From NCBI RefSeq assembly GCF_026184235.1, contig NZ_CP110806.1:2914001-2978000 (forward strand): a stretch of 64,000 bases of DNA, written 5' to 3'. This document shows, one piece after another, positions 34,351-43,661 of this stretch. The notes below the pieces were generated by a model. It worked only from the letters and a program-made list of their open reading frames with translations. It had not been told where the DNA came from and did not search any database. A program made the translations under genes and the position numbers. How positions within the stretch are numbered: position 1 is the first letter of the stretch; each line of letters opens with the position of its first letter. This DNA comes from Cellulomonas sp. S1-8 (lineage in GTDB: Bacteria > Actinomycetota > Actinomycetes > Actinomycetales > Cellulomonadaceae).

Positions 34351-37121
34351 GCCGGGTCCGCACGCACCGGCGCCAGGAGCCGAGCCGCCCCCGGTGGCCG
34401 GGCGTCAGCAGCGCCGGCGTGGTCGGTCGGGCACGGGCCGACCGCTGGCCACTCGTGCTGACGACCCTCGTCGTCGCCCTCGCCGTCCTCCTCGCCTGCG
34501 TCACCCCTCGCCTGGTCGCGGCCACCGGCGACGACGCCCTGCGGTACGCCGTCCGCGAGGCCGGGCCGGGCGCCGACCTCACCCTGAGCAGGCCGCTCGA
34601 CGAGAACCCGTACGAGTCCCGCACCCTCCTCGTCGACCTGGCCGCCGGCACGCGGGACATGACCGAGGTCGCCCACACGGCGCTGGCGCCGGTCCTCGCC
34701 GACGCGCTGACCCCGCCGGTCACGACCGTCGCGACGCTCCCGCTGCTGGTCGTGGGGCCCGAGAACGACCTCGACCGTCCCGTGCTGCGGACGGGGTTCG
34801 TCGACCGCGACGGCCCGCCGGCGGTCACCTGGGTCCACGGCCGCCCCGCCCGCGAGACGCTCACCGCCCGGGACGTGGCGACCCGGGTCGACGGCGCACC
34901 CGTCCCGGTCGAGATCGGCTTGTCCGAGGCCGTCGCGGAGGCCCTCGGCGTCGAGGTCGGCGACACCCTGACGACCCGCAACGAGAACGGGTCCGTCGCC
35001 GTCGACGCCGCGGTGAGCGGCGTCTTCCGGGCCGACGACCCCACGGACCCCGTCTGGTCGACCGTCCCCGGCCTGCTCGAACCCCGCGCCGTCGGCACGT
35101 TCCTCACCCGCCAGACGCAGCTCGCCGGGCTGCTGTCGGACGCGTCGCTGCCCGTCGCCGTGCTCGCCATGCCGCCGGGCACGACCACCCGGGTGGTCAC
35201 GTTCGAGCCGCAGGTCGACGCCCTGGGACAGGACGACGTCGCCGCGGTCACCGCCGAGATCGCGGGCCTGCGGGCCGCGGCCGACGAGCCGACCCCCGGG
35301 GGCGCGTCGCGGACGTCCGTCAGCACCGCCCTGGACACCGTGCTGCTCGACGCCCGCGACCGGTTCCGGGCCGCGGTCGCCCAGACCTCCGTCCTGCTGG
35401 CGGGCGTGCTGAGCGTCGCGCTGCTCACCGTGCTCGTCGCGGCCACGCTCCTGGTGCGGCGTCGCGCCGCGGTCCTGGCGACCCACCGGGCCCGCGGCGC
35501 GAGCCTGCCGGGGATCGCGCTGGAGCTCGGTTCCGAGTCCGTCGTGGTCACGGCCGTCGGGTGCGCCCTGGGGGTCGTGCTGGCCGGTGCCGTGGTCCCC
35601 GGCGCGGTCCCGTGGCCGTGGCTGGTCCCGGTCGTCGCCGTCGCCGTGCTCGGGCCGCCGACGCTCGCGGTGCGGCTCGCCGCCCTGAGCACGGGCGGGC
35701 GGCGGGGCGCTGCGGACCGCACCGAGCGGTCCATGGCGGACAAGGACCGGCGGGCGGCGCGGGTCGCCGCGGAGGCCGCTGCGGTCCTCCTCGCGGCCGG
35801 CGCCTTCGCGGCGCTCGGGACCCGGGGCGTCACCGGCCCCGGGACCGGGGGCACCGACCCCCTGCTGGCGCTCGCACCGACCCTGGGCGCACTGGCGGGC
35901 GCCGCGCTGCTGCTGCGCGTCCTGCCGCCGCTCCTGCGCTGGGGGGTGACGGCCGCGGCTCGCTCGCGGCGGGCCGTCCCCGTCCTCGCGGCCGCCCGCG
36001 CCCACGCCACCGCCGGCGCCGCGCTGCCGTTCCTGACGCTCACCGTCGCGACGAGCCTGGTGGTGCTCGGTGCGACGTTCGTCGCCACCGTCCAGCAGGG
36101 CGAGGTCGATGCGTCGTGGCTCGCCGTGGGCGCCGACGCCACGGTCACCTCCGAGCCGGACTCCGCGCTCACGGACGTCGCCGCCACGCTGCGCACGCGC
36201 GACGGGGTGGAGACGGTGCTCACCGGCCGCGTCGAGGACCACGCCCAGGTGTTCGGGCCGTGGGGCGGGCAGATCGTGCGGCTCGTGGTGCTGCCGTCCG
36301 CCGAGTTCGCGGACCTCCTGGCGAGCACACCCCTGCCGGACGCCCCAGAGCTCGCTCAGCTCGACGCGGCGGGCGCGGCGGGACGGCCCGCCGCACTGCT
36401 GAGCGCGGGACTGCGCACCGAGGGCGACACCGACGTCGTCCTGGCCTGGGACGGCACGCGCGTGGACCTCACGACGGTCGGCACGGCGTCGCCGGTCCTG
36501 GCCGCGGGCGAGGACACCGTGGTGGTGGACGGCGCGTCGCTGGGGCCGGCGCTCGGTGCGCCGGTCGAACCCGACCGGCTGTGGGCCGTGGGGCCGGGGG
36601 CGGAGGCAGCCGTCGCGACGACGCCGGCGCTCGAGGGCGCGACCGTCGCGACCCGGAGCGCGTGGCTCGCCACGCACCGGGCCGAGCCGATCACCGTCGG
36701 CGTCCAGCGGCTGGCGGCGGCCGCGGCGGTCGTGCTCCTGCTGCTGGCCGTCCTCGTGGTCGTCCTCGCCGCCGCGATCAGCGCCCCGCACCGGGGAGTC
36801 ACCCTGGCGACGCTGCGCACGCTGGGCCTCGGGGGCCGCGGGGCCCGCGCGGTCACCGCCGGTGAGCTCCTCCCGGGTGTCCTGCTGGCCTCGGTCGGCG
36901 GCGCGGGCCTCGGGGTCCTGCTGGCCGTCCTGGCCACCGGGCCGCTCGCGCTGCGCCTGGTGACGGGCCAGCCGACGGACCCGAGCCCCGTCCTGCCGGC
37001 ATGGGCGGCGGCACCGCCGGTCGTGGTGTGCCTCGTCGTCGTCGTGCTGGTGCTCGCGGAGTCCTCCCTGCGGCGCCGGGAGCGCCTGGGCGAGGTGCTG
37101 CGCGTGGGCGGCGGAGGGTAG
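34347..37121 (+). CDS. FtsX-type ABC permease, second of the pair
   Basis: A 924-residue permease of the same kind as its neighbour. N-terminal segment WPLVLTTLVVALAVLLACVTP, a long outside domain, central segments with the FtsX unit RRRAAVLATHRARGASLPGIALELGSESVVVTAVG, and a C-terminal unit APHRGVTLATLRTLGLGGRGARAVTAGELLPGVLLASVGGAG. GTG start in a GTGA overlap with GGAGGG upstream. The two unequal permeases probably form a heterodimer. The partner ATPase and the substrate are not visible; lipids, lipoproteins or antimicrobial peptides are usual for this class. Confidence 0.87.
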   Translation: MSRVRTHRRQEPSRPRWPGVSSAGVVGRARADRWPLVLTTLVVALAVLLACVTPRLVAATGDDALRYAVREAGPGADLTLSRPLDENPYESRTLLVDLAAGTRDMTEVAHTALAPVLADALTPPVTTVATLPLLVVGPENDLDRPVLRTGFVDRDGPPAVTWVHGRPARETLTARDVATRVDGAPVPVEIGLSEAVAEALGVEVGDTLTTRNENGSVAVDAAVSGVFRADDPTDPVWSTVPGLLEPRAVGTFLTRQTQLAGLLSDASLPVAVLAMPPGTTTRVVTFEPQVDALGQDDVAAVTAEIAGLRAAADEPTPGGASRTSVSTALDTVLLDARDRFRAAVAQTSVLLAGVLSVALLTVLVAATLLVRRRAAVLATHRARGASLPGIALELGSESVVVTAVGCALGVVLAGAVVPGAVPWPWLVPVVAVAVLGPPTLAVRLAALSTGGRRGAADRTERSMADKDRRAARVAAEAAAVLLAAGAFAALGTRGVTGPGTGGTDPLLALAPTLGALAGAALLLRVLPPLLRWGVTAAARSRRAVPVLAAARAHATAGAALPFLTLTVATSLVVLGATFVATVQQGEVDASWLAVGADATVTSEPDSALTDVAATLRTRDGVETVLTGRVEDHAQVFGPWGGQIVRLVVLPSAEFADLLASTPLPDAPELAQLDAAGAAGRPAALLSAGLRTEGDTDVVLAWDGTRVDLTTVGTASPVLAAGEDTVVVDGASLGPALGAPVEPDRLWAVGPGAEAAVATTPALEGATVATRSAWLATHRAEPITVGVQRLAAAAAVVLLLLAVLVVVLAAAISAPHRGVTLATLRTLGLGGRGARAVTAGELLPGVLLASVGGAGLGVLLAVLATGPLALRLVTGQPTDPSPVLPAWAAAPPVVVCLVVVVLVLAESSLRRRERLGEVLRVGGGG

Positions 37122-37154
37122 CGGGTGACGCGGACGACGGTCGGACACACAGAC

Positions 37155-37190
37155 AAGGCCCCGATCCACGTCTCCGCAGATCAGGGCCTT
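37155..37190. terminator. Bidirectional terminator between permease operon and tRNA
   Basis: AAGGCCC (37155-37161) pairs with GGGCCTT (37184-37190), and GATC (37163-37166) with GATC (37179-37182), one mismatch between. The A/T ends give short T runs on both strands. It terminates the permease operon and, on the minus strand, the tRNA. Confidence 0.85.
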
Positions 37191-37198
37191 ATCACTTG

Positions 37199-37272
37199 TA
37201 GCGGGGGCAGGATTTGAACCTGCGACCTCTGGGTTATGAGCCCAGCGAGCTACCGAGCTGCTCCACCCCGCG
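37199..37272 (-). tRNA. Initiator tRNA-Met (CAT)
   Basis: The minus strand folds as a complete cloverleaf of 74 bases: acceptor CGCGGGG with CCCCGCT, D arm GAGC-AGCTCGGTA-GCTC, anticodon arm CTGGG-CTCATAA-CCCAG with CAT, T arm GCAGG-TTCAAAT-CCTGC. The first base (C1) cannot pair with T72, and the anticodon stem has three G-C pairs next to the loop; both are marks of the initiator tRNA. CCA is not encoded (CAA follows the discriminator A). It is 14 bases from the end of the EamA gene on the same strand. Confidence 0.97.
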
Positions 37273-37286
37273 TCGGTATCTCCACT

Positions 37287-38276
37287 CTACGACACTCCGG
37301 GCCGAGCGTCCAAATCGGTTCGCCGGTCGTCGGCGGTGACGGCGGTCACGGCGCCGGCACCCGTGGCCGGCGCAGCGACCGCCGGGCGACGCGCACCCCG
37401 CTGCGCCACGACGACCCCCAGCACGACGACCAGACCCCCGACCGGCTCGTACCAGTGCAGCTGCTCCCCCAGCACGAGGATGCCGAGCAGCACACCGACG
37501 AGCGGTGTCAGGTACGTGACGGTGGACGCGCGCTGCGGGCCCCAGGAGTCGATGATGCGGGCCATCCACACGTAGGCCAGGCCGGTGCCCAGGGCGCCGA
37601 GGCCGAGCATCGAGAGCACGACGGGCCAGGTCAGGTGCACGGGTCCCGTTGCGACGATCGGCGAGGCGAGCGTGAGCAGCAGGGCACCGGCACACACCTG
37701 GCCGGCGGCGACGGTCTCCGGCGGCAGACGCAGCGGCACGACGAAGCGGCGCTGGTAGGTCGTGCCCAGCCCGTAGCAGGCCGTGGCACCGAGGCACGCG
37801 AGCACCGCAGGCAGGGGCGCCGCGGTGGCGACGTCCGCGAGGTACGCCCACGGACCCACCACGACCACGACGCCGACCCCGCCGACGGCCAGGCCGAGGC
37901 GCTGCACCGCCGTGAGCCGCTCGACGGGCAGCAGCACGGCCACGGCCGCCGCCGTCATCAGCGGTGTCGTCGCGTTGAAGATGCTCGACAGCCCCGACGC
38001 GAGGTGCTGCCCCGCCCAGGCGAACAGCAGGTACGGGACCATGCACAGCAGCACGCCGAGCACCGTCAGGTGCCCCCACGTCCGCCGGTCCCGCGGCCAG
38101 GCCCGGCGAGCCACGGCCATGACCACGACGAGTGTCAGCGCACCCAGCAGCAGGCGCGCCAGCGCGACCTGTGCCGACGAGAGCCCGTCGAGCCCGACCT
38201 TCATGAACAGGAAGCTCGAGCCCCACACGATCGCCGCGGCCAGGTACTGGGCCACGACGCGGTTGTCAGCGGTCAT
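37287..38276 (-). CDS. EamA/DMT-family membrane transporter
   Basis: A 329-residue protein with ten predicted membrane segments arranged as two EamA repeats. AAIVWGSSFLFMKVGLDGLSSAQVALARLLLGA opens the first; ACYGLGTTYQRRF and the end LTPLVGVLLGILVLGEQLHWYEPVGGLVVVLGVVVAQR belong to the second. Such proteins export metabolites such as amino acids; substrate unknown. The C-terminal 35 residues are polar and Ala/Thr-rich. Its upstream region (38277-38366) is relatively AT-rich (around 38310-38335) and likely holds its promoter. Confidence 0.9.
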   Translation of the reverse strand: MTADNRVVAQYLAAAIVWGSSFLFMKVGLDGLSSAQVALARLLLGALTLVVVMAVARRAWPRDRRTWGHLTVLGVLLCMVPYLLFAWAGQHLASGLSSIFNATTPLMTAAAVAVLLPVERLTAVQRLGLAVGGVGVVVVVGPWAYLADVATAAPLPAVLACLGATACYGLGTTYQRRFVVPLRLPPETVAAGQVCAGALLLTLASPIVATGPVHLTWPVVLSMLGLGALGTGLAYVWMARIIDSWGPQRASTVTYLTPLVGVLLGILVLGEQLHWYEPVGGLVVVLGVVVAQRGARRPAVAAPATGAGAVTAVTADDRRTDLDARPGVS

Positions 38277-38366
38277 GCCTCACAGGGTCGCGCACGACAC
38301 CGACATGCAACAAACAGATCAGATTCATGGCCCCATCGGCAGCGCTCATGCCGCGCACCACCCTTC

Positions 38367-40055
38367 TCACGCCCTGACGGACTCGCCCCGCTCCACCAGC
38401 CGCGGCACCGCGTCGAGCAGCTCCCGCGTGTACGCCTCGCGCGGCGCCGCGAACACGTCGTCGACGCCGCCCTGCTCCACGACCCGCCCACGCTGCAGCA
38501 CCGTGACCGTGTCGGCCACCTGCCGCACCAGCCCCAGGTCGTGCGTGATGAACAGGTAGCTCAGCCCCTGCTCCTCCTGCAGGGACAGCAGCAGGTCGAC
38601 GATCTGGGCCTGCACGCTCACGTCGAGCGCGGACGTCGGCTCGTCGAGCACCAGCACGTCCGGCTCGAGCAGCAGCGTGCGGGCGAGCGCCACCCGCTGC
38701 CGCTGCCCCCCGGACAGCTCACGCACGCCCCGGACCAGCACGTCCGTCGGCAGGGCGACCTGATCGAGGATCTGCGCGATGCGCGCGCGGCGTGCGGAGG
38801 GCTCCACCACCCGGTGCACCCGCAGCGGTTCCTCGAGCACGCGCCGCACGCTGTCCCGGGGGTCCAGGGCGGACAGCGGGTTCTGGTGGACCAGCTGGAG
38901 CCGGCGGGCGTACGGGTTGGCGTACGGCGGGTCGGCGGGCAGCTCGCGCCCGCCCACGGTCACGTCACCGGCGTCGAACGACGTCAACCCGGCGACGACG
39001 CGCCCGAGGGTCGTCTTGCCGGACCCCGACTCCCCCACCAGCGCATGCACCGACCGGCGGTGCAGCGTCAGGGACACGTCGTCGAGCGCCTGCACGGCCG
39101 CTCCGCCGCCGCTGCGCGCGGCGAACGCCTTCGACACGCCGGCGACCTCGACGACGGCGTCCCCCGTCGACGCCCCTCGGGCCTCCACCCGGTCGCGGTA
39201 CCGGTCCGGGGCCGACGACGGCGCGTCGCCCAGCAACGTCACGGTGTACGGGTCGCGCGGTGCGACCAGCACCTGCCGGACCGGCCCGTGCTCCCGCACG
39301 ACGCCGTCACGCAGCACCACCACCTCGTCGGACCGCTCCTGCGCGAGCGCCAGGTCGTGCGTGATGAACAGCACGCCGAGGCCGAGCTCGGCGCGCAGTC
39401 CGTCGATGAGGTCCAGGATCCGCTTCTGCACGGTCACGTCCAGCGCCGACGTGGGTTCGTCGGCCACCAGCAGCGCGGGCTCCGCAGCGATCGCGATGGC
39501 GATGAGCACCCGCTGCAGCTGCCCTCCGGACAGCTCGTGCGGGTACGCCCGTGCCTTGTGCACCGGGTCGGGGATGCCGACGTGGTCGAGCAGCTCGACG
39601 ACCCGCTCGGCCACGCGGTCGCGCGGGAACCCCGTGGGCACGAGAGCGGCCGCCACCTGGGTCCCGATGCGCTGCAGCGGGTCGAGCGAGCTGAGCGGGT
39701 CCTGCGGGACGAAGCCGAGCGCGTGCCCGCGCAGCGGGCGCCACTGCCGCCGCGTGTAGGACGACACCTCGTGCCCGGCGACGTGCACGACACCGCCGGT
39801 GACGGCGCCGTTGGCGGGCAGCAGCCCGGCGACGGCCCGCGCGACGGTGCTCTTGCCAGACCCCGACTGCCCGACCAGGGCGACCGTCCGTCCCGCCTCG
39901 ATGGTGAACGACACGTCGTGCACGACGTCCGCGGCGCGTGCTCCGCGCCTGCGGCGGTACCCGACGCGCAGCCCGCCGACGACGAGCGGCGCCCCCGGCG
40001 ACACGCGGGGTGGTGCGGTGCGGTGCGCGACGGCGCGATCGGCGATGGCGGTCAT
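38367..40055 (-). CDS. Fused dual-ATPase subunit of a peptide-type ABC importer
   Basis: A 562-residue protein made of two ABC ATPase halves, equal to a DppD-DppF fusion. First half: GQSGSGKST (Walker A), LSGGQLQRVLIAIAIA (signature), LLVADEPTSALD (Walker B). Second half: GESGSGKTT, LSGGQRQRVALARTLL, VLVLDEPTSALD. Both halves have intact H loops (FITHDLA, FITHDLG), so both sites should be active. The ATG overlaps the stop of the upstream permease gene. It is the last gene of the monooxygenase-transporter operon. Confidence 0.93.
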   Translation of the reverse strand: MTAIADRAVAHRTAPPRVSPGAPLVVGGLRVGYRRRRGARAADVVHDVSFTIEAGRTVALVGQSGSGKSTVARAVAGLLPANGAVTGGVVHVAGHEVSSYTRRQWRPLRGHALGFVPQDPLSSLDPLQRIGTQVAAALVPTGFPRDRVAERVVELLDHVGIPDPVHKARAYPHELSGGQLQRVLIAIAIAAEPALLVADEPTSALDVTVQKRILDLIDGLRAELGLGVLFITHDLALAQERSDEVVVLRDGVVREHGPVRQVLVAPRDPYTVTLLGDAPSSAPDRYRDRVEARGASTGDAVVEVAGVSKAFAARSGGGAAVQALDDVSLTLHRRSVHALVGESGSGKTTLGRVVAGLTSFDAGDVTVGGRELPADPPYANPYARRLQLVHQNPLSALDPRDSVRRVLEEPLRVHRVVEPSARRARIAQILDQVALPTDVLVRGVRELSGGQRQRVALARTLLLEPDVLVLDEPTSALDVSVQAQIVDLLLSLQEEQGLSYLFITHDLGLVRQVADTVTVLQRGRVVEQGGVDDVFAAPREAYTRELLDAVPRLVERGESVRA

Positions 40056-40945
40056 GCCTCGTTCCCTTCCTTGATGGTGCGGCTGAGCCGGCTGATCGCC
40101 AGGACGGACGCCGCGATGACCGCGCCCGGCACGATGGTCAGCCAGGGCGACGACACGACGTACTCCCGTCCCTCGGCGACCAGCAGGCCCCACTCCGGGA
40201 GCGGTGGCGGCGCGCCGTAGCCGAGGAAGCTGAGCGAGGAGATCCAGATGATCGACAGGCCGAACTGCAGGGCGGTGAGCGAGAGCACCGCGGTCCAGGC
40301 GTTGGGCAGGATGTGCCGCAGCAGGACGTGCGTGCGGCTGCCGCCCAGGTGGTGGCTCGCCTCGACGAACGGCAGGTCCTTGACCGTCAGCACCTCCGAG
40401 CGCATGAGGCGCGTGAACGCCGCGATCGACGCGATGCCGACGGCCACGGCCGCGTTGAGCGCCCCGAACCCGAGCGCGACGACGACGACCATCGACAGCA
40501 GCAGCCCCGGGATCGAGAGCAGGACGTCGACGACCCGGGAGATCACCGCGTCGACCACACCCCCGACGTAACCGGCGACGAGCCCCAGCAGGGTCCCCAC
40601 GCCGAGGCCGATGACGACGGCCACGGCCGACCCGAGCAGGGTCCGGACGGTGCCGTGCACGATCCGGGAGAACAGGTCGCGGCCGAGGTAGTCGGTGCCG
40701 AACCAGTGCGCCGCGGACGGCGCCTGCAGGACGCGCGTGCCGTCCCCGTGCAGGGGGTCGTGCGACGTCAGCAGACCGGGCGCCACGACCGCGACCACGA
40801 GGAACAGCACCACGAGCAGCGCGACGTGGTCGAGGAACCCGAGGCGCGCGACGAGCGCCCGGAACGACCCGGCCTCGGCGGGTGCAGCGCGCCGCTGGGC
40901 GGACCACCGCGTGGCGCGGTCCAGGGTCGAGGTCAGGGTGCTCAT
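40052..40945 (-). CDS. Peptide-type ABC permease, DppC-like
   Basis: A 297-residue permease with six membrane segments. It shows the DppC pattern: an N-terminal segment followed by HWFGTDYLGRDLFSRIVHGTVRTLLGSAVAV, and the EAA loop VEASHHLGGSRTHVLLRHILPNAWTAVLSLTALQFG. The C-terminal block PPPLPEWGLLVAEGREYVVSSPWLTIVPG is characteristic. ATGA overlaps on both sides couple it to its neighbours. Confidence 0.93.
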   Translation of the reverse strand: MSTLTSTLDRATRWSAQRRAAPAEAGSFRALVARLGFLDHVALLVVLFLVVAVVAPGLLTSHDPLHGDGTRVLQAPSAAHWFGTDYLGRDLFSRIVHGTVRTLLGSAVAVVIGLGVGTLLGLVAGYVGGVVDAVISRVVDVLLSIPGLLLSMVVVVALGFGALNAAVAVGIASIAAFTRLMRSEVLTVKDLPFVEASHHLGGSRTHVLLRHILPNAWTAVLSLTALQFGLSIIWISSLSFLGYGAPPPLPEWGLLVAEGREYVVSSPWLTIVPGAVIAASVLAISRLSRTIKEGNEA

Positions 40946-41919
40946 GCGACGGCCACCTTCGGGCTCGGGCGACGACCGGGACGCGCGCGGCGCACGATGC
41001 GCGGGTCGAGGCGCGGGTACAGCAGGTCGGTCACGAGGTTGACCAGGACGTACAGCGTCGAGACCAGGAGCACGACCGCGAGGATCACCGGGGTGTCCTG
41101 GTCCCGCACGCTCTCGAAGGTCACGAAGCCCAGGCCGGTGCGCGAGAACACCGTCTCGACGACGACGGCACCGGCGAACAGCTCGCCGACGACCAGCGCG
41201 AGCATCGTCACCGACGGCACAGCGCCGTTGCGCAGCACGTGCCCGAGCGCGATGCGGCGCTCCCCGACACCCTTGGCGCGCAGCACGTCGACGAACGGCT
41301 CGCGCCGCGCCCTCGTCAGGCCCTGGACGAGCACCTGGCTCAGCGGGCCGTTGACGGCGATGGCGAGCGTCGCGGCGGGCAGGACGTACGACAGCAGGCC
41401 CTGGTCGCGGATCGACGACACCCAGCCGAGCTGGAACGAGAAGACCGTGAGCAGCACGAAGCCGACCAGGAAGCTCGGCGCCGAGATCGACAGCACGGGC
41501 ACCGCGGCCGCCAGGCTGCGCAGCGCGCCCCACGGCGCGAAGACCGCGGTGAGCGCGACGGCGAGCGACAGGACGACCGTGAGGACGAACGCGAGCGCCG
41601 CGAGCACGAGGGTGTCGGACAGCCCTTGCGCGAGCACGTCGACCACGGGCCTGCCGCTGACCAGCGAGAACCCCAGGTCGCCGCGCACGAGCCTGCCCAG
41701 GGCGACGGCGAACTGCTGGAGCGGCGCGAGGTCGAGCTGGTAGTACCGCACTAGGTCCTCGGCCGCCGACGGCGGCAGCGGGTTCAGCGGGCTGGTCAGC
41801 TTGTTCTCGACCGGGTCGCCCGGCAGGACGAACAGCGTGAAGAACACGATCGTGTAGACCAGGACGACGACGAGCAGCGCCTGGCCGACGCGCCGCACGA
41901 CGTAGGTGCGCTCGGGCAT
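40942..41919 (-). CDS. Peptide-type ABC permease, DppB-like
   Basis: A 325-residue permease with six membrane segments: YVVRRVGQALLVVVLVYTIVFFTLFVLPGDPV is the classic DppB start, and VLRAKGVGERRIALGHVLRNGAVPSVTMLALVVGELFAGAVVVETVFSRTGLG holds the EAA loop. The C-terminus is basic. It follows the binding-protein gene by 53 bases and overlaps the DppC-like gene. Confidence 0.93.
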   Translation of the reverse strand: MPERTYVVRRVGQALLVVVLVYTIVFFTLFVLPGDPVENKLTSPLNPLPPSAAEDLVRYYQLDLAPLQQFAVALGRLVRGDLGFSLVSGRPVVDVLAQGLSDTLVLAALAFVLTVVLSLAVALTAVFAPWGALRSLAAAVPVLSISAPSFLVGFVLLTVFSFQLGWVSSIRDQGLLSYVLPAATLAIAVNGPLSQVLVQGLTRARREPFVDVLRAKGVGERRIALGHVLRNGAVPSVTMLALVVGELFAGAVVVETVFSRTGLGFVTFESVRDQDTPVILAVVLLVSTLYVLVNLVTDLLYPRLDPRIVRRARPGRRPSPKVAVA

Positions 41920-41972
41920 GGGGACTCCGGGAGGTCGGGGCGGGGCGGCGGCCGGGACCGCCGCCCCGCAGG

Positions 41973-43586
41973 TCACGACGTGACCGACGTGGTGTAGAAC
42001 TCCGGCAGGGCGCCGTCGGTGAGCCGGAAGCCCTCGACGCGCTCGGCGGTGACGAAGACCTGGCTGTCGTCGAGGATCGGGACGACGTAGCCCTGGTCGA
42101 CCAGGTGCTGCTGGGTCTGCGCGAGCAGGTCCTCGCGGGTCGCGTCGTCGACGGCCGGTGTCTGTGCGTCGAGCAGCTCCTGCAGCCGCACGTCGCCGCC
42201 CTCGAGCCCCAGCAGGTCCGACCCGTCCTTGCTGTAGTACTGCTGCAGCCCGCGCGACGGGTCGGGGTGCGGCCAGCCGACGCGCAGGAACCCGACCTCG
42301 GGGTCCGCGAACGCGGTCGACCAGTACGTCGAGTAGTCCAGCTCGTGCAGCGTGAGGTCGACGCCCGCCTCCTTGAGCTGCTGCTGGACCGCCTGGAACA
42401 GGCTCTTGGCCGTGTTGTCGTACACGTCGATGTAGGTCTTGACCGTCAGACGCCGGCCGTCCTTGGTGCGGTACCCGTCGGCGTCCCGCTGCGCGAAGCC
42501 GGCCTCGTCGAGCAGGGCGGCGGCCTCGTCGGGGTCGAAGCCGACGTCGTCGGACAGGTCGGTGTAGCCGAACGTGCCGGGCGCGAGCACGGACGTCGCC
42601 GGGCTCCAGCTGTCGGTGTACAGCGTGTCGACGATCGTGTCGCGGTCGACGAGGCGCTGCAGCGCGCGCCGGACGCGGACGTCGTCGAGGAACGGTGCCG
42701 ACCCGCGCAGGAACCACTGGTTCGACAGACCGACGCCCGTCCCCGCGACGATCTCGAAACCGGCGTCGACGAGGCCCTTCTCCTCGCTGGGCTGCACGTA
42801 CCGGATGATGTCGCCCTCGCCGGCACGCAGCGTGCCCAGCCGGACGCTGTCCTCGAGGACGGGGATCACCACGACCTTCGCGAGGTACGCCTCGCCCTGG
42901 TTGGGCGAGCTCGGCGGCGCCCACGCGTAGCCGTCGCGGCGGACCAGCACGATCTCCTTGCCGTACTCCTCGGACTCCACGACGAACGGCCCGGACCCGA
43001 TGAGGTTGACGAACCTCTGCTGCTCCTCCTTCGGTGCGTCGATCGTGGCGTCGGCGACGAGTCCCGACGCCCAGCCGGTGAGCACGTTGAGGAACGGCGC
43101 GTACGGGGTCTCGAGGGTGACGACCACGGTGCGCGACGCGTCGTCCGCCTGGGCGCTCAGCGCCTTCGGGAACTGCGGGTTGGCGGTGGTGCCCTTGTCC
43201 GGGTCGCCCGCCGACTGCCACTCGAGGTTGCGTGCGACGCTCGTCGCGTCCACCGCGGTGCCGTCGCTGTAGGTGACGCCGTCGCGGACGACGAACGTGT
43301 ACGTCAGCCCGTCCGGCGCGACCTCCCAGCTCTCCGCGACCCACGGCTCGAGCTCACCGGTCTCGGCGTTGCGGTAGACGAGCCGGTCGGTGATGTTCTG
43401 CTGCAGCGCGCGGGTCTGCCAGGTACCGGACTCCTGCACCTGCGCCGAGACCGGGATCTCGGCATCGAGGTACGTCAGCGTGCCGCCGTCATCGGGCTCG
43501 CCGCTGCCGGTCGCCGCCGTCGCGCAGCCCGTCAGGGCGAGGGCGAGGGCGGTCAGGGTGGTGGCGACGACATGTCGTCTGATCAC
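41973..43586 (-). CDS. Family 5 substrate-binding lipoprotein
   Basis: A 537-residue lipoprotein: RRHVVATTLTALALALTGC with the lipidated Cys at residue 21. The mature protein matches the SBP family 5 (DppA/OppA) layout: QNITDRLVYRNAETGELEPWVAESWEVAPDGLTYTFVVRDGVTYSDG near the N-terminus and the typical RRALQRLVDRDTIVDTLY block. Within an operon with two oxygenase-like flavoenzymes, its ligand is probably not a peptide but a sulfur- or nitrogen-containing organic compound; that is inference from context. Confidence 0.92.
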   Translation of the reverse strand: MIRRHVVATTLTALALALTGCATAATGSGEPDDGGTLTYLDAEIPVSAQVQESGTWQTRALQQNITDRLVYRNAETGELEPWVAESWEVAPDGLTYTFVVRDGVTYSDGTAVDATSVARNLEWQSAGDPDKGTTANPQFPKALSAQADDASRTVVVTLETPYAPFLNVLTGWASGLVADATIDAPKEEQQRFVNLIGSGPFVVESEEYGKEIVLVRRDGYAWAPPSSPNQGEAYLAKVVVIPVLEDSVRLGTLRAGEGDIIRYVQPSEEKGLVDAGFEIVAGTGVGLSNQWFLRGSAPFLDDVRVRRALQRLVDRDTIVDTLYTDSWSPATSVLAPGTFGYTDLSDDVGFDPDEAAALLDEAGFAQRDADGYRTKDGRRLTVKTYIDVYDNTAKSLFQAVQQQLKEAGVDLTLHELDYSTYWSTAFADPEVGFLRVGWPHPDPSRGLQQYYSKDGSDLLGLEGGDVRLQELLDAQTPAVDDATREDLLAQTQQHLVDQGYVVPILDDSQVFVTAERVEGFRLTDGALPEFYTTSVTS

Positions 43587-43661
43587 GGGGTGTCTCCCAG
43601 AGGTGTGTCGACGGGCGTGGGGCCCGAGGGGCCAGGACGGGGTGGCGGGCGGAGCCGCAGG

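Noticed and set aside
33738..37169. 1143-codon minus-strand frame opposite the FtsX-type permeases
   Set aside because: Composition is repetitive and charged, with no hydrophobic pattern, while the plus strand has clear permease motifs.
37199..37272. Initiator tRNA as a pseudogene because CCA is not encoded
   Set aside because: All stems pair, the initiator marks are present, and many actinobacterial tRNA genes lack an encoded CCA.
40942..43344. An 800-codon frame that appears to fuse the DppB-like permease to an upstream region
   Set aside because: The upstream 475 codons are a shifted reading of the binding-protein gene; the real permease starts at ATG 41919.
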